From: an uncultured Woeseiaceae bacterium
Lineage (GTDB): Bacteria > Pseudomonadota > Gammaproteobacteria > Steroidobacterales > Woeseiaceae
DNA: 64,000 nt
Assembly: GCA_947258565.1 (NCBI GenBank)
Contig: CAMYJB010000004.1
Span: 81,854 to 145,853, forward strand
Reading direction: 5' to 3'
The notes under the pieces were generated by a model. That model was not told the DNA's origin and made no database searches. It saw only the letters and a list, made by a program, of their open reading frames with translations. Positions 16,359 through 25,541 of the stretch are shown one piece after another. The stretch's first letter is position 1. Each line of letters starts with the position of its first letter. The position numbers and the translations under genes are program-made.

Positions 16359-17010
16359 GCTTGTGCTGCTGGTCTTCGGCCTGCCATTCGCCGCCGCCGG
16401 GAATCCGTTGCTGCAGGGCGAAGAAACCGAAAGCAAGACCCCTCTCATGTCTGCGGCGCGGCAGGGCGATGCCGCGGCCGTCGCACGGCTGATCTCGGCC
16501 GGTGACGACGTCAACGTCAGTAATGACGGCGGCGCGACGGCGCTGATGTTCGCGGCGCTCAGCGGCGACCCGAAGGTGACGAGCCTGCTGGTGAGGGCGG
16601 GCGCTCGCACGGACAGCAAGGCCAAGCTCGGCTGGACGGCCCTGGCACTGGCTGCCGTCAAGGGGTACACGGAGGTGGCCGAGGTGTTGCTCGACGCCGG
16701 GGCGGACCAGGGAGCTCGCGATACCTACGGATGGACGCCTTTGATGCGCGCCGTCGACAGGCGCCGCCGCGAATTTGTGCGCTTGTTGCTCGAGAGTCCC
16801 GGCGCCAATCTTGACGTGCGCCAGGAAGATGGTGCAACCGCTCTGCACATTGCCGCTGCGGGCGGGGATCTCGAGATCGTCCGGCTCCTCGTGTCTCACG
16901 GAGCAGACCGCGCTTCGGAGGATCGGAACGGCAATACCGCCGCGACAATCGCAAGGTCGGCAGGGCACGCCGATATAGCAGCGTACCTCGACGGGATCGA
17001 CGAGTCCTAG
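16357..17010 (+). CDS. Exported ankyrin-repeat protein
   Basis: About five ankyrin repeats follow a hydrophobic leader (LLVLLVFGLPFAAAG), with units such as KTPLMSAARQGDAAAVARLI, GWTALALAAVKGYTEVAEVL and GATALHIAAAGGDLEIVRLL. Ankyrin repeats bind partner proteins; no enzyme domain is attached. No ATG lies in frame between the end of fdhC and the leader, so I place the start at TTG 16357, with CTG 16324 possible; an ATG at 16174 would overlap fdhC by 128 bases. The leader predicts periplasmic location. Its role here is unknown. Confidence 0.7.
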   Translation: MLVLLVFGLPFAAAGNPLLQGEETESKTPLMSAARQGDAAAVARLISAGDDVNVSNDGGATALMFAALSGDPKVTSLLVRAGARTDSKAKLGWTALALAAVKGYTEVAEVLLDAGADQGARDTYGWTPLMRAVDRRRREFVRLLLESPGANLDVRQEDGATALHIAAAGGDLEIVRLLVSHGADRASEDRNGNTAATIARSAGHADIAAYLDGIDES

Positions 17011-17750
17011 CAGGCGCCGGTGCGCGAATACTCGCTCATCGGCCAGACGGTGGTTACCCTCCTCGCCGGTCGGCGTATGTCGTCCCGCTTGTGCGCGAGG
17101 GCAACCTGGAAGCCGAATTCGGTAAGAAACCGCTCGAGCATGTCACCGCCATAGACACCCGTCGCATACAACGACTTTTCGGCGTCGGCATACTCGAGGC
17201 GCACCGCTGCGAGTGGCTGCGGCGCAGGCCCCGCCAGCACGCGCGCCCCGTCACTGGGATCGTAGACGCTGCCTTCCGAGCAGCAATAGATCACCTGCCC
17301 ACGCGACCACCAATCGTTGTCGGCTGCCCCGGTGCTCATGGGTTTGTGGCGGTAGTCGATGAAGCTGACCTTGCGCGTCGGATAGCTCATCCGGTGTGCG
17401 CAGATCGCCGAGAACGCCACGATCGAGCGGCCGGGTCCGACGCCGCCGGACCAACGATACGGGCGGCCGTCCGAGGTCTCGAGTTCGGCACCGGGTTCCG
17501 TGGGTAAACCCAGGTCGATCAGGAAGCACGGTGTCGTCACGTACGGGTAGTGAAAGACGTAACTCTTGCCCACGTTCAACGACTCGGGTTGCAGTGATTT
17601 GCCATCTGCGTCTACCAGCCTGACCCGTTCGGCCGGCACGAGTTCGCCGGCCGGCTGCGCCATGAGCGAAGGGTCTGCGGCCACCGCGGCGCCCGCACCT
17701 ACGCAAGCTTTGATGAACTTGCGCCTGTCGAATGAATCGGAGTCCGTCAT
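17007..17750 (-). CDS. Rieske-like Tat-exported protein with an incomplete cluster-binding motif
   Basis: The 247-residue protein (ATG at 17750) has a Tat signal (DRRKFIKACVGAGAAVA) and a Rieske-like domain. The first ligand motif is intact (ICAHRMSYP, C-x-H). The second reads YCCSEGSVYDP, with no His in the C-x2-H position. Other residues around it (VYDPSDGARVLAGPAPQPL) match the Rieske-type small subunits seen with arsenite oxidase and related enzymes. It may therefore hold a modified cluster or none. It overlaps the ankyrin gene's end by four bases, tail to tail, and is divergent from moeB. Confidence 0.75.
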   Translation of the reverse strand: MTDSDSFDRRKFIKACVGAGAAVAADPSLMAQPAGELVPAERVRLVDADGKSLQPESLNVGKSYVFHYPYVTTPCFLIDLGLPTEPGAELETSDGRPYRWSGGVGPGRSIVAFSAICAHRMSYPTRKVSFIDYRHKPMSTGAADNDWWSRGQVIYCCSEGSVYDPSDGARVLAGPAPQPLAAVRLEYADAEKSLYATGVYGGDMLERFLTEFGFQVALAHKRDDIRRPARRVTTVWPMSEYSRTGAC

Positions 17751-17841
17751 CGCCAAAAATAGTAGCAGAAACGGCATGGAAATTACCTGCCTTGCGCAGC
17801 GCCGCATCCGCGGTGCGCGCCAACTGCTATGATCGAAAGGG

Positions 17842-18999
17842 GTGATCAGCAAGACGGGTACAGGCCGGGTGCCAGGTAACTTCGACTCTTTTACGGACAG
17901 CGAACTGGCGCATTACAGCCGGCACCTCAACCTTGCTGAGGTGGGGCTGGAGGGCCAGGCCAGGCTGAAGAATGCATCGGTGCTGCTCGTCGGGCTGGGC
18001 GGGCTCGGCTCGCCGCTGGCCATGTACCTCGCGGCCGCCGGCATCGGCCGAATCGGGATCGTCGAGTTCGACGCCGTGGATGCATCGAACCTGCACCGCC
18101 AGGTGCTCTTCGGCAGCAGCCAGATCGGCGAGGCGAAACTCGCCTGTGGCGCACAGCGGCTGCACGACCTGAACCCGCACATCGTCATCGACGGGCACGC
18201 ATGCGCGCTGAGCCGCGATAATGCGAGAGAGATTATCTCCCGTTACGATCTCGTTGCGGATGGCGCCGACAATTTTGCAACCCGTTACCTTGTCAACGAT
18301 GCCTGCGTCCTCGAGGGAAAACCCCTCGTATCGGCATCGATACTCGGCTTCGAAGGACAGCTGTCTGTCTACAACCAGGGTGACGGACCGTGCTACCGGT
18401 GCCTGTTCCCCGTCCCGCCGCCACCGGGCATGGCGCCCTCATGCGCGGAGGGCGGTGTGCTCGGAGTCCTGCCGGGCGTTATGGGCACGCTGCAGGCAAC
18501 CGAGGTCATCAAGCTGGTGCTGGGCCTCGGCGACATCGCAAGCGGTCGTCTCGTGCATTACGACGCGCTGGCGCTGGGGTTCTCGAATTTTCGCGTCGCG
18601 AGAGATCCGGCGTGCGTGGTCTGCGGCGATGACCCCGCGATCACGGAACTCGTCGACTACGACGCATTCTGCGGCGCTGGCGCCGCGGCGGATTCGCTGG
18701 TCCCGCAGCTGTCGCCGGCCGAGGCCGCCGGGTTGCTCGACGCGGCGGATGCGATTTTCATCGATGTGCGCGATACGCACGAGCGCCTCGCAGACAGCCT
18801 GCCGCAATCCGAGCACATCCCGCTGAACGAATTGATGCAGAGTGGCGTGCCGTTCCCGGCCTCATCGCACCTGGTTATTTATTGCGCAACCGGCAGCAGG
18901 AGTCTCCTTGCCGCAGAGTCGCTGATAAAGCGCGGCTACGCGCTTGTGCATAACCTGGACGGCGGACTGTCGGGCTGGCGCCGGGCATTCGGTTCCTGA
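17842..18999 (+). CDS. moeB: MoeB/ThiF-type adenylyltransferase fused to rhodanese domain
   Basis: This 385-residue protein (GTG start) adenylylates the C-terminus of a MoaD- or ThiS-like sulfur carrier. The N-terminal E1-like domain has GLGGLGSPLAMYLAAAG, the Arg/Asp residues of NLHRQVLF and the DGADNFATRYLVND segment. Zinc ligands are CYRC and CVVC. The C-terminal rhodanese domain (about 285-385) contains the active-site loop IYCATGSRS, whose Cys can carry the persulfide to be transferred. It fits the Moco functions in this region, though MoaD, MoaE and MoaA are not in the window. Confidence 0.92.
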   Translation: MISKTGTGRVPGNFDSFTDSELAHYSRHLNLAEVGLEGQARLKNASVLLVGLGGLGSPLAMYLAAAGIGRIGIVEFDAVDASNLHRQVLFGSSQIGEAKLACGAQRLHDLNPHIVIDGHACALSRDNAREIISRYDLVADGADNFATRYLVNDACVLEGKPLVSASILGFEGQLSVYNQGDGPCYRCLFPVPPPPGMAPSCAEGGVLGVLPGVMGTLQATEVIKLVLGLGDIASGRLVHYDALALGFSNFRVARDPACVVCGDDPAITELVDYDAFCGAGAAADSLVPQLSPAEAAGLLDAADAIFIDVRDTHERLADSLPQSEHIPLNELMQSGVPFPASSHLVIYCATGSRSLLAAESLIKRGYALVHNLDGGLSGWRRAFGS

Positions 19000-20376
19000 T
19001 CAGAACGCCAGCGCTGTCGAGATGTACGCGTAGGCCGTATTGGAGGACGGCGGCGCACCGGGTGCATTCTTTAGAAACTCGCCCTTCCACAGGTAAGCCG
19101 CCGTAAAGTCGACGGCCAGGTTTCGAGAACCTGGCCACCATCGCCAACGCAGATCAACCTGGTGGCCGATGAAGGACCCGGAGTTGCCGTCACGGTCTCT
19201 CAGCAAGGCCGTCGGCATGAAATCCCGATCGCTGGCGAGCCACGCAGGCCGGTAGTCGATCCGGAAATCCGTCGACGGACCCAGCTTCGACCGCAGGGCA
19301 ATACCGGGCGAGAGGATATTGCTCCGTGTCAGCGCACCGTAGATGCCGGTCGGCCCGAACTCCCAGCGCCTGTCGCCGTACAGGGTGTCGAAGCGGTTGA
19401 ACTCGCCGTCGTCCGGGTCTTCATCGCCCGATGCATAATCGAAACGGAAGATCACGCGAGGCTCCCAGCTGCCGCGCAGCTTGCGGCTGGCTTCCGTGTG
19501 AATGAACCATGCCCGGTGATCGAGGTCCATCGTGTCGATCGGCAGTATGCTGGCGCGACTCTTGCCGTGCTGGATCGCGGTCTCGAGCTCGAACGCCCAA
19601 ACCTCGCCGGAGTTTCGCGCACGGAAGCCGGCAGTCAGGAAGTCGCGATTGCGGGTGGGCAGACTCGGCCGGTCCTTCTCACGAATCCCGTACAGATACC
19701 ACTCTGTATCAAGCAGGTTGCCGACAGGCACGTCGGCCATGTGCAAGCCCCAGAGGATCCGTTCCCAGTGTTCCTGGTCGAGCTCGAACTCGTTATTACG
19801 CAGACGGTCTCGTTCGAGGTTGTTGGGCAGGCGGGCAACCGGCATCGTCAGGAATGCCTGCAAGCCAACGCCCCCGGATCTCGACCATCTTGCGCGGACA
19901 CCCGTAAAGGAATTGATCGTGTTGCGCATGCGGTTACGTGACACGAGGCGCCGACTGCCAACGTCCATCGTCATCCGGCCGACCTGGATGTCCATTGCCT
20001 CGTTCCTGTAGCCGACGTACGCGCGTAATGGCTCGAGCACGTTAACGTCATCGGTGCCGACGGGCGTCAGATCCTGGTGCAGCCACGCGCGGGAATCCTG
20101 GAGTTCGAAGCCGCCATACAGTTGCTCGCCCTTGATCTGCGCGTGCACGAGTAGCCGTGACAACAGCAGCTCATCCTGCGCCGAACCGACGATGCGAAAC
20201 GTATTTTCCATCGACTCGTAGCGCAGCCGGAAACTTCCGCTTATCGACAGCCAACCGGGGCTTTCGGCCGCAGGCTCCGGATGCTGCGGCTGACCCTGCG
20301 CCTGGACGACGGCAGGGCACAGCATGACCAATAACAGCCCCACGCGAGTTCTTGTTCTTTGCCCCCCACTGCGCAC
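19000..20376 (-). CDS. Alginate-export-type outer membrane beta-barrel protein
   Basis: A Sec signal (LLLVMLCPAVVQAQ) precedes a 430-residue barrel of alternating strands ending in a C-terminal aromatic (AYISTALAF), as is usual for outer membrane proteins. The pattern GSFRLRYESMENTF followed by EPLRAYVGYRNEAMDIQVGR resembles the alginate-export (AlgE-like) domain family. The probable substrate is not known, and no polysaccharide genes are nearby. It is convergent with moeB, their stops meeting at 18999/19000. Confidence 0.78.
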   Translation of the reverse strand: MRSGGQRTRTRVGLLLVMLCPAVVQAQGQPQHPEPAAESPGWLSISGSFRLRYESMENTFRIVGSAQDELLLSRLLVHAQIKGEQLYGGFELQDSRAWLHQDLTPVGTDDVNVLEPLRAYVGYRNEAMDIQVGRMTMDVGSRRLVSRNRMRNTINSFTGVRARWSRSGGVGLQAFLTMPVARLPNNLERDRLRNNEFELDQEHWERILWGLHMADVPVGNLLDTEWYLYGIREKDRPSLPTRNRDFLTAGFRARNSGEVWAFELETAIQHGKSRASILPIDTMDLDHRAWFIHTEASRKLRGSWEPRVIFRFDYASGDEDPDDGEFNRFDTLYGDRRWEFGPTGIYGALTRSNILSPGIALRSKLGPSTDFRIDYRPAWLASDRDFMPTALLRDRDGNSGSFIGHQVDLRWRWWPGSRNLAVDFTAAYLWKGEFLKNAPGAPPSSNTAYAYISTALAF

Positions 20377-20431
20377 AGCGAGACTAGAACATATGAGCTA
20401 ACTGTATTGCAATCCGACTTTCTGCGAACGC

Positions 20432-21169
20432 TCAGGCGCGTGCCAGTGCGAGCACGCTGACCTTGGGCACACCGGTGGAAAGTAGCTCGCGCGCAAGCTG
20501 CGAGCAGGTTTCGCCCGTCGTAATGACATCATCGATCAACAGCACGTGCCGCGCACCGATCACCCCCTTGACGGCAAACGCGCCGGCGAGATTGCGGCGC
20601 CGCTCCCGGCCGCCTAGGCCGGACTGGTAACGCGTCTGCCGGATCCTCGACACGTTGCTGACAACAGGCAGGCCGCTCGCCTTCTGCAATGGCCGGCAGA
20701 TCTCAGCCGCCTGGTTGAACCCCCGGGCGCCGTGCCGCAGCCAATGCAGCGGCACCGGGAGCAGGGCGTCGATATCAGCAGGGAGCTCGGCGGCTGCCTT
20801 GCAAAGCAACTCGCCGAACGCGGTCGCATAATGCAGCCTGCGATGAAACTTGAACAGGCGGATGGCCGCGTCGACCGGGAACTCATAGGCCAGGGGCGCG
20901 GCGGCGGCGGCGAACGGCGGCGGACGATCCTGGCACCCGGCGCACCGGACCCCGTCTCCAGGTCTTGCGGCGAGCGGTCGGGCGCAGCCCGGGCATTGCG
21001 CGGCTATCCAGGGCAGCTCGGCCACGCAGCCCGCACAGATCGCCGGCTCCTCACGCCGTCTCGGGACGCCGCAGAACGCACAGCGCCGCGGCATGACGGC
21101 GAATTCGATGTCCCTGGCCGAACGGCCTGCAAGCTGCCAGGCCGGCATCAGCAATCGGTGCATGCGCAT
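20432..21169 (-). CDS. ComF-family phosphoribosyltransferase-like protein
   Basis: The protein (245 aa from ATG 21169; 266 aa from ATG 21232) has an N-terminal zinc-ribbon with CAFC, CAGC, CPGC and CAGC pairs, then a phosphoribosyltransferase fold with the PRPP-binding loop LLIDDVITTGETC. ComF/GntX proteins are linked to DNA uptake and nucleotide or DNA-break metabolism in some bacteria. The nearby conserved partner is bioC, divergent on the other strand, an arrangement common in gammaproteobacteria. I prefer the start at 21169 because the upstream extension would run into the bioC leader. Confidence 0.88.
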   Translation of the reverse strand: MRMHRLLMPAWQLAGRSARDIEFAVMPRRCAFCGVPRRREEPAICAGCVAELPWIAAQCPGCARPLAARPGDGVRCAGCQDRPPPFAAAAAPLAYEFPVDAAIRLFKFHRRLHYATAFGELLCKAAAELPADIDALLPVPLHWLRHGARGFNQAAEICRPLQKASGLPVVSNVSRIRQTRYQSGLGGRERRRNLAGAFAVKGVIGARHVLLIDDVITTGETCSQLARELLSTGVPKVSVLALARA

Positions 21170-21272
21170 GAGGCCATTGTCGCGTCCGGACGGGTGCCCG
21201 GCACCCCGGCAATTTGCGCGAAATCGCCGCAAAGCGTGATACCGTGTCGCGTCCTGTAGTTGCCAACGTGCA

Positions 21273-22139
21273 ATGATCGCGAGTAATCACAGATCGGACC
21301 TGCGCACCCGGGACGTTCGGCGACGTTTCGACCGCGCAGCAAACGCCTTCGATGAAGCAGACTTCGTGCACGGCGTGACCCGCGACGGCCTGCTGGAACG
21401 GATGCGTCCGATGACGGCCGAGGCCGCTGTTGTCCTCGACCTGGGTGCGGCCACCGGGAACGCGATCCCGCTGTTGCAAAAGCGCTTCCGCCGCGCCCGC
21501 GTGATCGCGGTCGACAGCTCGCCACGCATGCTAGAGGTAACGCGCCGCAAACGGACTCTGCTTTCGAAGCGTTATGCCGTGCAGGGCGATGCACGCGCGT
21601 TGCCGCTTGCGGATGCCAGCGTCGACGTGGTGTTCTGCAACCTCATGCTGCCGTGGCTCGATCGCCCCGATCCCGTCTTCGCCGAAGTCGCGCGTGTGTT
21701 GCGCAGGGATGGCCTGTTCGCTTTTTCCACCCTCGGGCCCGACAGCCTGTTCGAGATCCGCGTGGCGTGGGAGGCCGTTGACGGCGGCGCACACGTGACT
21801 CGATTCCCGGACATGCACGACGTGGGCGACGCCCTCGTGCGGGCAGGACTGCGAGACCCGGTGCTGGACGTCGACCGGCTGACCGTGGACTACCGCGACA
21901 GCAATGCGCTGTTTCGTGACCTGACGGCGGCGGGTGCTCGTAACAGCCTGCGCCAGCGGCGGCCGGGCCTCATGAGCCGGTCCCGGCTGCAGCGCTTTGT
22001 CGATACCCTGTTCGCGACGGGTAAAGCGTGCTCGCTCTCATTCGAACTGGTTTACGGCCATTGCTGGGGTGGCGACGCCCGGCAGGCGAGCGGTGAGATT
22101 GCCGTGGACGCCAGTGAAATTCCTCTGCGGCGGCAATGA
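21273..22139 (+). CDS. bioC: Malonyl-ACP O-methyltransferase BioC
   Basis: BioC methylates malonyl-ACP to open biotin synthesis. The 288-residue SAM-dependent methyltransferase has motif I VLDLGAATGNAIPLL, the acidic Asp in VIAVDSSPRML and the downstream NLMLPWLDRPDPVF and LFAFSTLGPDSLFEI segments characteristic of BioC. The remaining bio genes are not in the window. Start ATG at 21273 gives a normal length; it is divergent from the comF-like gene with 103 bases between. Confidence 0.9.
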   Translation: MIASNHRSDLRTRDVRRRFDRAANAFDEADFVHGVTRDGLLERMRPMTAEAAVVLDLGAATGNAIPLLQKRFRRARVIAVDSSPRMLEVTRRKRTLLSKRYAVQGDARALPLADASVDVVFCNLMLPWLDRPDPVFAEVARVLRRDGLFAFSTLGPDSLFEIRVAWEAVDGGAHVTRFPDMHDVGDALVRAGLRDPVLDVDRLTVDYRDSNALFRDLTAAGARNSLRQRRPGLMSRSRLQRFVDTLFATGKACSLSFELVYGHCWGGDARQASGEIAVDASEIPLRRQ

Positions 22140-22163
22140 CTTGCGGCGTTGCACCAGGCGACT

Positions 22164-22185
22164 TGAGGCGGTCTCCACCGCCTCA
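22164..22185. other. Hairpin after bioC
   Basis: A nine-base perfect stem (TGAGGCGGT / ACCGCCTCA) with a four-base loop lies 25 bases after the bioC stop. No T-run follows, so it is a weak terminator at best and may instead stabilise the message. A second inverted repeat (GAGGCTC...GAGCCTC) lies further on, near 22271-22309. The rest of this 238-base gap should hold the cox promoter. Confidence 0.4.
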
Positions 22186-22377
22186 TGATAAGCCGTTGTA
22201 ATCTAATTAGTTTCAAATTCCGCGGCTGCAGGAACAGGATTGCCTGTGCTCGCGGGTTTCAGTAAACTTCCGAGGCTCTTGAGCGGGGCGTCCGGCTGTC
22301 CCGAGCCTCATTTCTGCCACCTGTTGATTCGTAATTAAAGAGCGCGGGCCCACGTCGGTCTGTGGAGTGGATACACA

Positions 22378-23184
22378 ATGATTCGAAAATCGCTACTCAG
22401 CTTACTCGGAACTTTGTGGGCCGGCGCAGCAAGCGCCGATTGGGCCCTCAATATGCCCAGGGGCGTTACCGAGCTGAGCGCCGAGACCTACGACCTGCAT
22501 ATGATGGTTTTCTGGTGGTGCGTGTGGATCGGTGTCGTCGTCTTCGGCGTCATGATCATTTCGCTGGTCAAGCACCGCAAGTCCAGGGGTGTCGAACCCG
22601 CCACCTTCTCGCACAGCACCACGGCCGAAGTCGTCTGGACGATCATTCCCGTCGTCATCCTCCTCGTCATGGCGGTACCCGCTGCCGAAACGATGATCAG
22701 GCTCGAGGATTCCCGAAATCCCGACATCTCCGTTGTCGTGACCGGTTACCAGTGGAAATGGCATTACAGGTACCAGGACGAGGACATCGCATTCTATTCC
22801 AGCCTGGATCGTCCCAGCGTCGAGGCGCGGCCCAAGAACTCCGGCATCGACCCGTTCGATGTCGAGAACTTCCTGCTCGAAGTGGACCGTCCACTGGTAG
22901 TGCCCAAAGGCGCCAAGGTTCGCCTGCTGATTACGTCCAACGACGTCGTACATTCTTGGTGGGTACCCGACCTGGCCATCAAGAAGGACGCGGTCCCCGG
23001 CATCATCAACGAGACCTGGTTCCGCGCGGAGCAGACCGGCACCTTCCGCGGCCAGTGCACCGAATTGTGCGGCAAGGATCACGGCTACATGCCGATCGTC
23101 GTCGAGGTGGTCGAACCGGACGCCTACATCGCCTGGGTCGAGACGCACCAGCAAACCGGCGAGCGCGTCGCCACCAGCCAATAA
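22378..23184 (+). CDS. coxB: Cytochrome c oxidase subunit II
   Basis: The 268-residue subunit has a short signal, two transmembrane helices (about 40-60 and 85-105) and a periplasmic CuA domain. The CuA ligands are in VHSWWVPDL and GQCTELCGKDHGYMP (Cys-x3-Cys, His, Met). The segment YQWKWHYRYQ supplies the conserved aromatic/His cytochrome c docking region. No C-terminal haem c domain is present, so this is an aa3-type and not caa3-type subunit. It is the first gene of the oxidase cluster. Confidence 0.96.
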   Translation: MIRKSLLSLLGTLWAGAASADWALNMPRGVTELSAETYDLHMMVFWWCVWIGVVVFGVMIISLVKHRKSRGVEPATFSHSTTAEVVWTIIPVVILLVMAVPAAETMIRLEDSRNPDISVVVTGYQWKWHYRYQDEDIAFYSSLDRPSVEARPKNSGIDPFDVENFLLEVDRPLVVPKGAKVRLLITSNDVVHSWWVPDLAIKKDAVPGIINETWFRAEQTGTFRGQCTELCGKDHGYMPIVVEVVEPDAYIAWVETHQQTGERVATSQ

Positions 23185-23234
23185 ACGAATTTACAAATGT
23201 GCCGCAAGGCGGCACGTGATCGGAGAGAAACGGT

Positions 23235-24839
23235 ATGACAACCGCAGTCGCAGAGGCGCAGGACGCACACGACGAGCATCACGGCCCGGACAAAGGCATC
23301 CGGCGCTGGCTGTTTACGACCAACCACAAGGACATCGGTACGCTGTACCTGGTGTTCAGCCTCATCATGTTTTTCATCGGCGGGGCAATGGCGCTGGTCA
23401 TCCGCACCGAGCTGATGCAGCCGGGGCTGCAGTTTGTGCACCCCGAGTTCTTCAACTCGATGACGACGATGCACGCGCTGATCATGGTCTTCGGCGCCGT
23501 CATGCCGGCCTTCGTCGGGCTCGCGAACTGGATGATCCCGATGATGATAGGCGCGCCCGACATGGCGTTGCCGCGCATGAACAACTGGTCGTTCTGGATC
23601 CTGCCCGTCGCGTTCGGCATCCTGCTGTCGACGTTGTTCATGGAGGGCGGCGCCCCGGCCGCAGGTTGGACGATGTATCCGCCGCTCGTACTGCAGACCG
23701 GCGACGCCTTCCCGTTCCTGATCTTCTCGGTGCACTTGATGGGCATCTCGTCGATCATGGGCGCGATCAACATCATCGTCACGATCCTGAACATGCGCGC
23801 GCCGGACATGTGGTTGCTCAAGATGCCGATCTTCGTGTGGTGCTGGCTGATTACCGCCTACCTGCTGATTGCCGTGATGCCGGTGCTGGCGGGTGCGGTT
23901 ACGATGCTGCTGACGGACCAGTTCTTCGGCACCAGCTTCTTCCTCGCGGCCGGCGGTGGCGACCCGGTCATGTTCCAGCACATCTTCTGGTTCTTCGGGC
24001 ACCCCGAGGTCTACATCATGATCCTGCCGGCGTTCGGCGTCGTCTCCGAGATCATCCCGACGTTTTCGCGCAAGCCGCTCTTCGGCCACGACTCGATGGT
24101 CTACGCGGCCTCCAGCATCGCCTTCCTCTCGTTCATCGTCTGGGCGCATCACATGTTCACGGTGGGCATGCCGCTGTCGGGCCAGATGTTCTTCATGTTC
24201 GCAACCATGCTGATCGCGGTGCCGACGGGCGTAAAGGTCTTCAACTGGGTGGCGACCATGTGGCGCGGCTCGATGACCTTCGAGACGCCGATGCTGTTTG
24301 CGCTGGCGTTCGTGTTCCTGTTTACGATCGGCGGCTTTTCGGGGCTGATGCTCGCCATCGCGCCGGCTGACATCCAGTACCACGATACCTACTTTGTCGT
24401 TGCGCACTTCCACTACGTACTCGTGCCCGGCTCGATCTTTGCGGTGATGGCGGGCGCGTATTACTGGCTGCCGAAGTGGACCGGCCACATGTACAACGAG
24501 TCGCTCGGCAAGCTGCACTTCTGGTTGTCGACGATTTTCGTCAACGTCACTTTCTTCCCGATGCACTTCCTCGGACTGGCCGGCATGCCCCGTCGCATTC
24601 CCGATTACTCGACGCAATTCGCGGACTTCAACATGATCGCGAGTATCGGCGCGCTCGGTTTCGGTTTTTCGCAGCTGATCTTCGTGTGGGTATTGCTCAC
24701 CGCGAAGAAGGGCGCGAAGGCGACTGATCGTGTCTGGGAGGCGCCGAAAGGACTCGAGTGGACCGTGCCATCGCCGGCCCCGTATCACACCTTCGATACG
24801 CCGCCCAAGGCTCGTATCGCGCAGGAAGCCTTCGAGTGA
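23235..24839 (+). CDS. coxA: Cytochrome c oxidase subunit I
   Basis: The 534-residue catalytic subunit holds haem a and the haem a3-CuB site. The motifs are TTMHALIMVF (haem a His), WFFGHPEVYIMIL (CuB His, Tyr crosslink and the D-channel Glu of the A1 family), VWAHHMF (CuB His pair) and VVAHFHYVL (haem ligands). The Asn/Asp residues of the D-channel (ANWMIPMMIGAPDM) are present. Together they indicate an A1-type proton-pumping enzyme. It starts 50 bases after coxB. Confidence 0.97.
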   Translation: MTTAVAEAQDAHDEHHGPDKGIRRWLFTTNHKDIGTLYLVFSLIMFFIGGAMALVIRTELMQPGLQFVHPEFFNSMTTMHALIMVFGAVMPAFVGLANWMIPMMIGAPDMALPRMNNWSFWILPVAFGILLSTLFMEGGAPAAGWTMYPPLVLQTGDAFPFLIFSVHLMGISSIMGAINIIVTILNMRAPDMWLLKMPIFVWCWLITAYLLIAVMPVLAGAVTMLLTDQFFGTSFFLAAGGGDPVMFQHIFWFFGHPEVYIMILPAFGVVSEIIPTFSRKPLFGHDSMVYAASSIAFLSFIVWAHHMFTVGMPLSGQMFFMFATMLIAVPTGVKVFNWVATMWRGSMTFETPMLFALAFVFLFTIGGFSGLMLAIAPADIQYHDTYFVVAHFHYVLVPGSIFAVMAGAYYWLPKWTGHMYNESLGKLHFWLSTIFVNVTFFPMHFLGLAGMPRRIPDYSTQFADFNMIASIGALGFGFSQLIFVWVLLTAKKGAKATDRVWEAPKGLEWTVPSPAPYHTFDTPPKARIAQEAFE

Positions 24840-24952
24840 CAGATGATCGGAGGGACCAGCGCAAAGGAATACGGCGTACAGCGATCATTCTCATCGCCGT
24901 CGCGCTGGCTTTCTATCTCGGTTTCATCCTGATTGGCGTACTGCGCGCCTGA
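24836..24952 (+). CDS. Small membrane protein of the cox cluster
   Basis: A 38-residue frame starts with GTG overlapping the coxA stop (GTGA) and ends six bases before ctaG. It has a basic N-terminus ([16 protein letters not shown]) and one hydrophobic helix ([20 protein letters not shown]). Small single-helix 'cytochrome oxidase small assembly protein' genes occupy this exact place in beta- and gammaproteobacterial clusters. Probable role: assembly or stability of the oxidase. It is short enough to be missed by most gene finders. Confidence 0.7.
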   Translation: MTDDRRDQRKGIRRTAIILIAVALAFYLGFILIGVLRA

Positions 24953-24957
24953 CCCCT

Positions 24958-25518
24958 ATGAGCGACAGCACCAACAACAGGCCTGGAAACGATAACCGGT
25001 CGCTGACCCGCAAGCTGCTTCTGCTTGCAGCGGCGATGTTCGGTTTCGGCTACCTGCTCGTGCCGCTGTACGACGTCTTCTGCGAAATCACGGGCTTTGG
25101 TGGTCGCACCAATTCCGTGGCGGAGATCAGCCGGGAGGATCCTGACTTCTCGCGCTCCATCCGCGTGGAATTCGTAACGACCGTCAACGAGTACGCACCC
25201 TGGGAGTTCGTGGCGGATCGCGACAGTATGGAGGTGACGCCGGGCAAGATGTATTACGCGACATTCACTGCGCGCAACCTCACCGAAGACAAGAAAGTGG
25301 CGCAGGCCGTTCCGAGCGTCGCACCGATCAGCGCGTCCGGGCACTTCAAGAAGATCGAGTGTTTCTGTTTCACCAACCAGGAATTCCAGGCGAACGAAGA
25401 GCGCGCCATGCCGCTGCAGTTCATCGTCGATCCGGACCTGCCGGAATTCGTGGATACGATCACCCTGCAGTACACTTTTTATGACACCGTTCGCGTCTCG
25501 GCGAACGACGGGTCCTGA
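24958..25518 (+). CDS. ctaG: Cytochrome c oxidase assembly protein CtaG/Cox11
   Basis: The 186-residue protein has one N-terminal membrane helix ([20 protein letters not shown]) followed by a periplasmic domain with the copper-binding motif [12 protein letters not shown] (Cys-x-Cys). Cox11 delivers copper to the CuB site of subunit I. The family's [15 protein letters not shown] motif is complete, giving the third conserved Cys. Spacing from its neighbours is short, consistent with one operon. Confidence 0.95.
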   Translation: MSDSTNNRPGNDNRSLTRKLLLLAAAMFGFGYLLVPLYDVFCEITGFGGRTNSVAEISREDPDFSRSIRVEFVTTVNEYAPWEFVADRDSMEVTPGKMYYATFTARNLTEDKKVAQAVPSVAPISASGHFKKIECFCFTNQEFQANEERAMPLQFIVDPDLPEFVDTITLQYTFYDTVRVSANDGS

Positions 25519-25541
25519 ACGACAACGTATCGAGAATAATC

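Noticed and set aside
22362..23219. A frame of 285 codons overlapping coxB in another phase
   Set aside because: Arg-rich shadow of coxB with no domain.
23124..24788. An antisense reading frame of 554 codons opposite coxA
   Set aside because: Composition is dominated by His, Arg and Asp, with no fold or signal; coxA on the other strand is certain.
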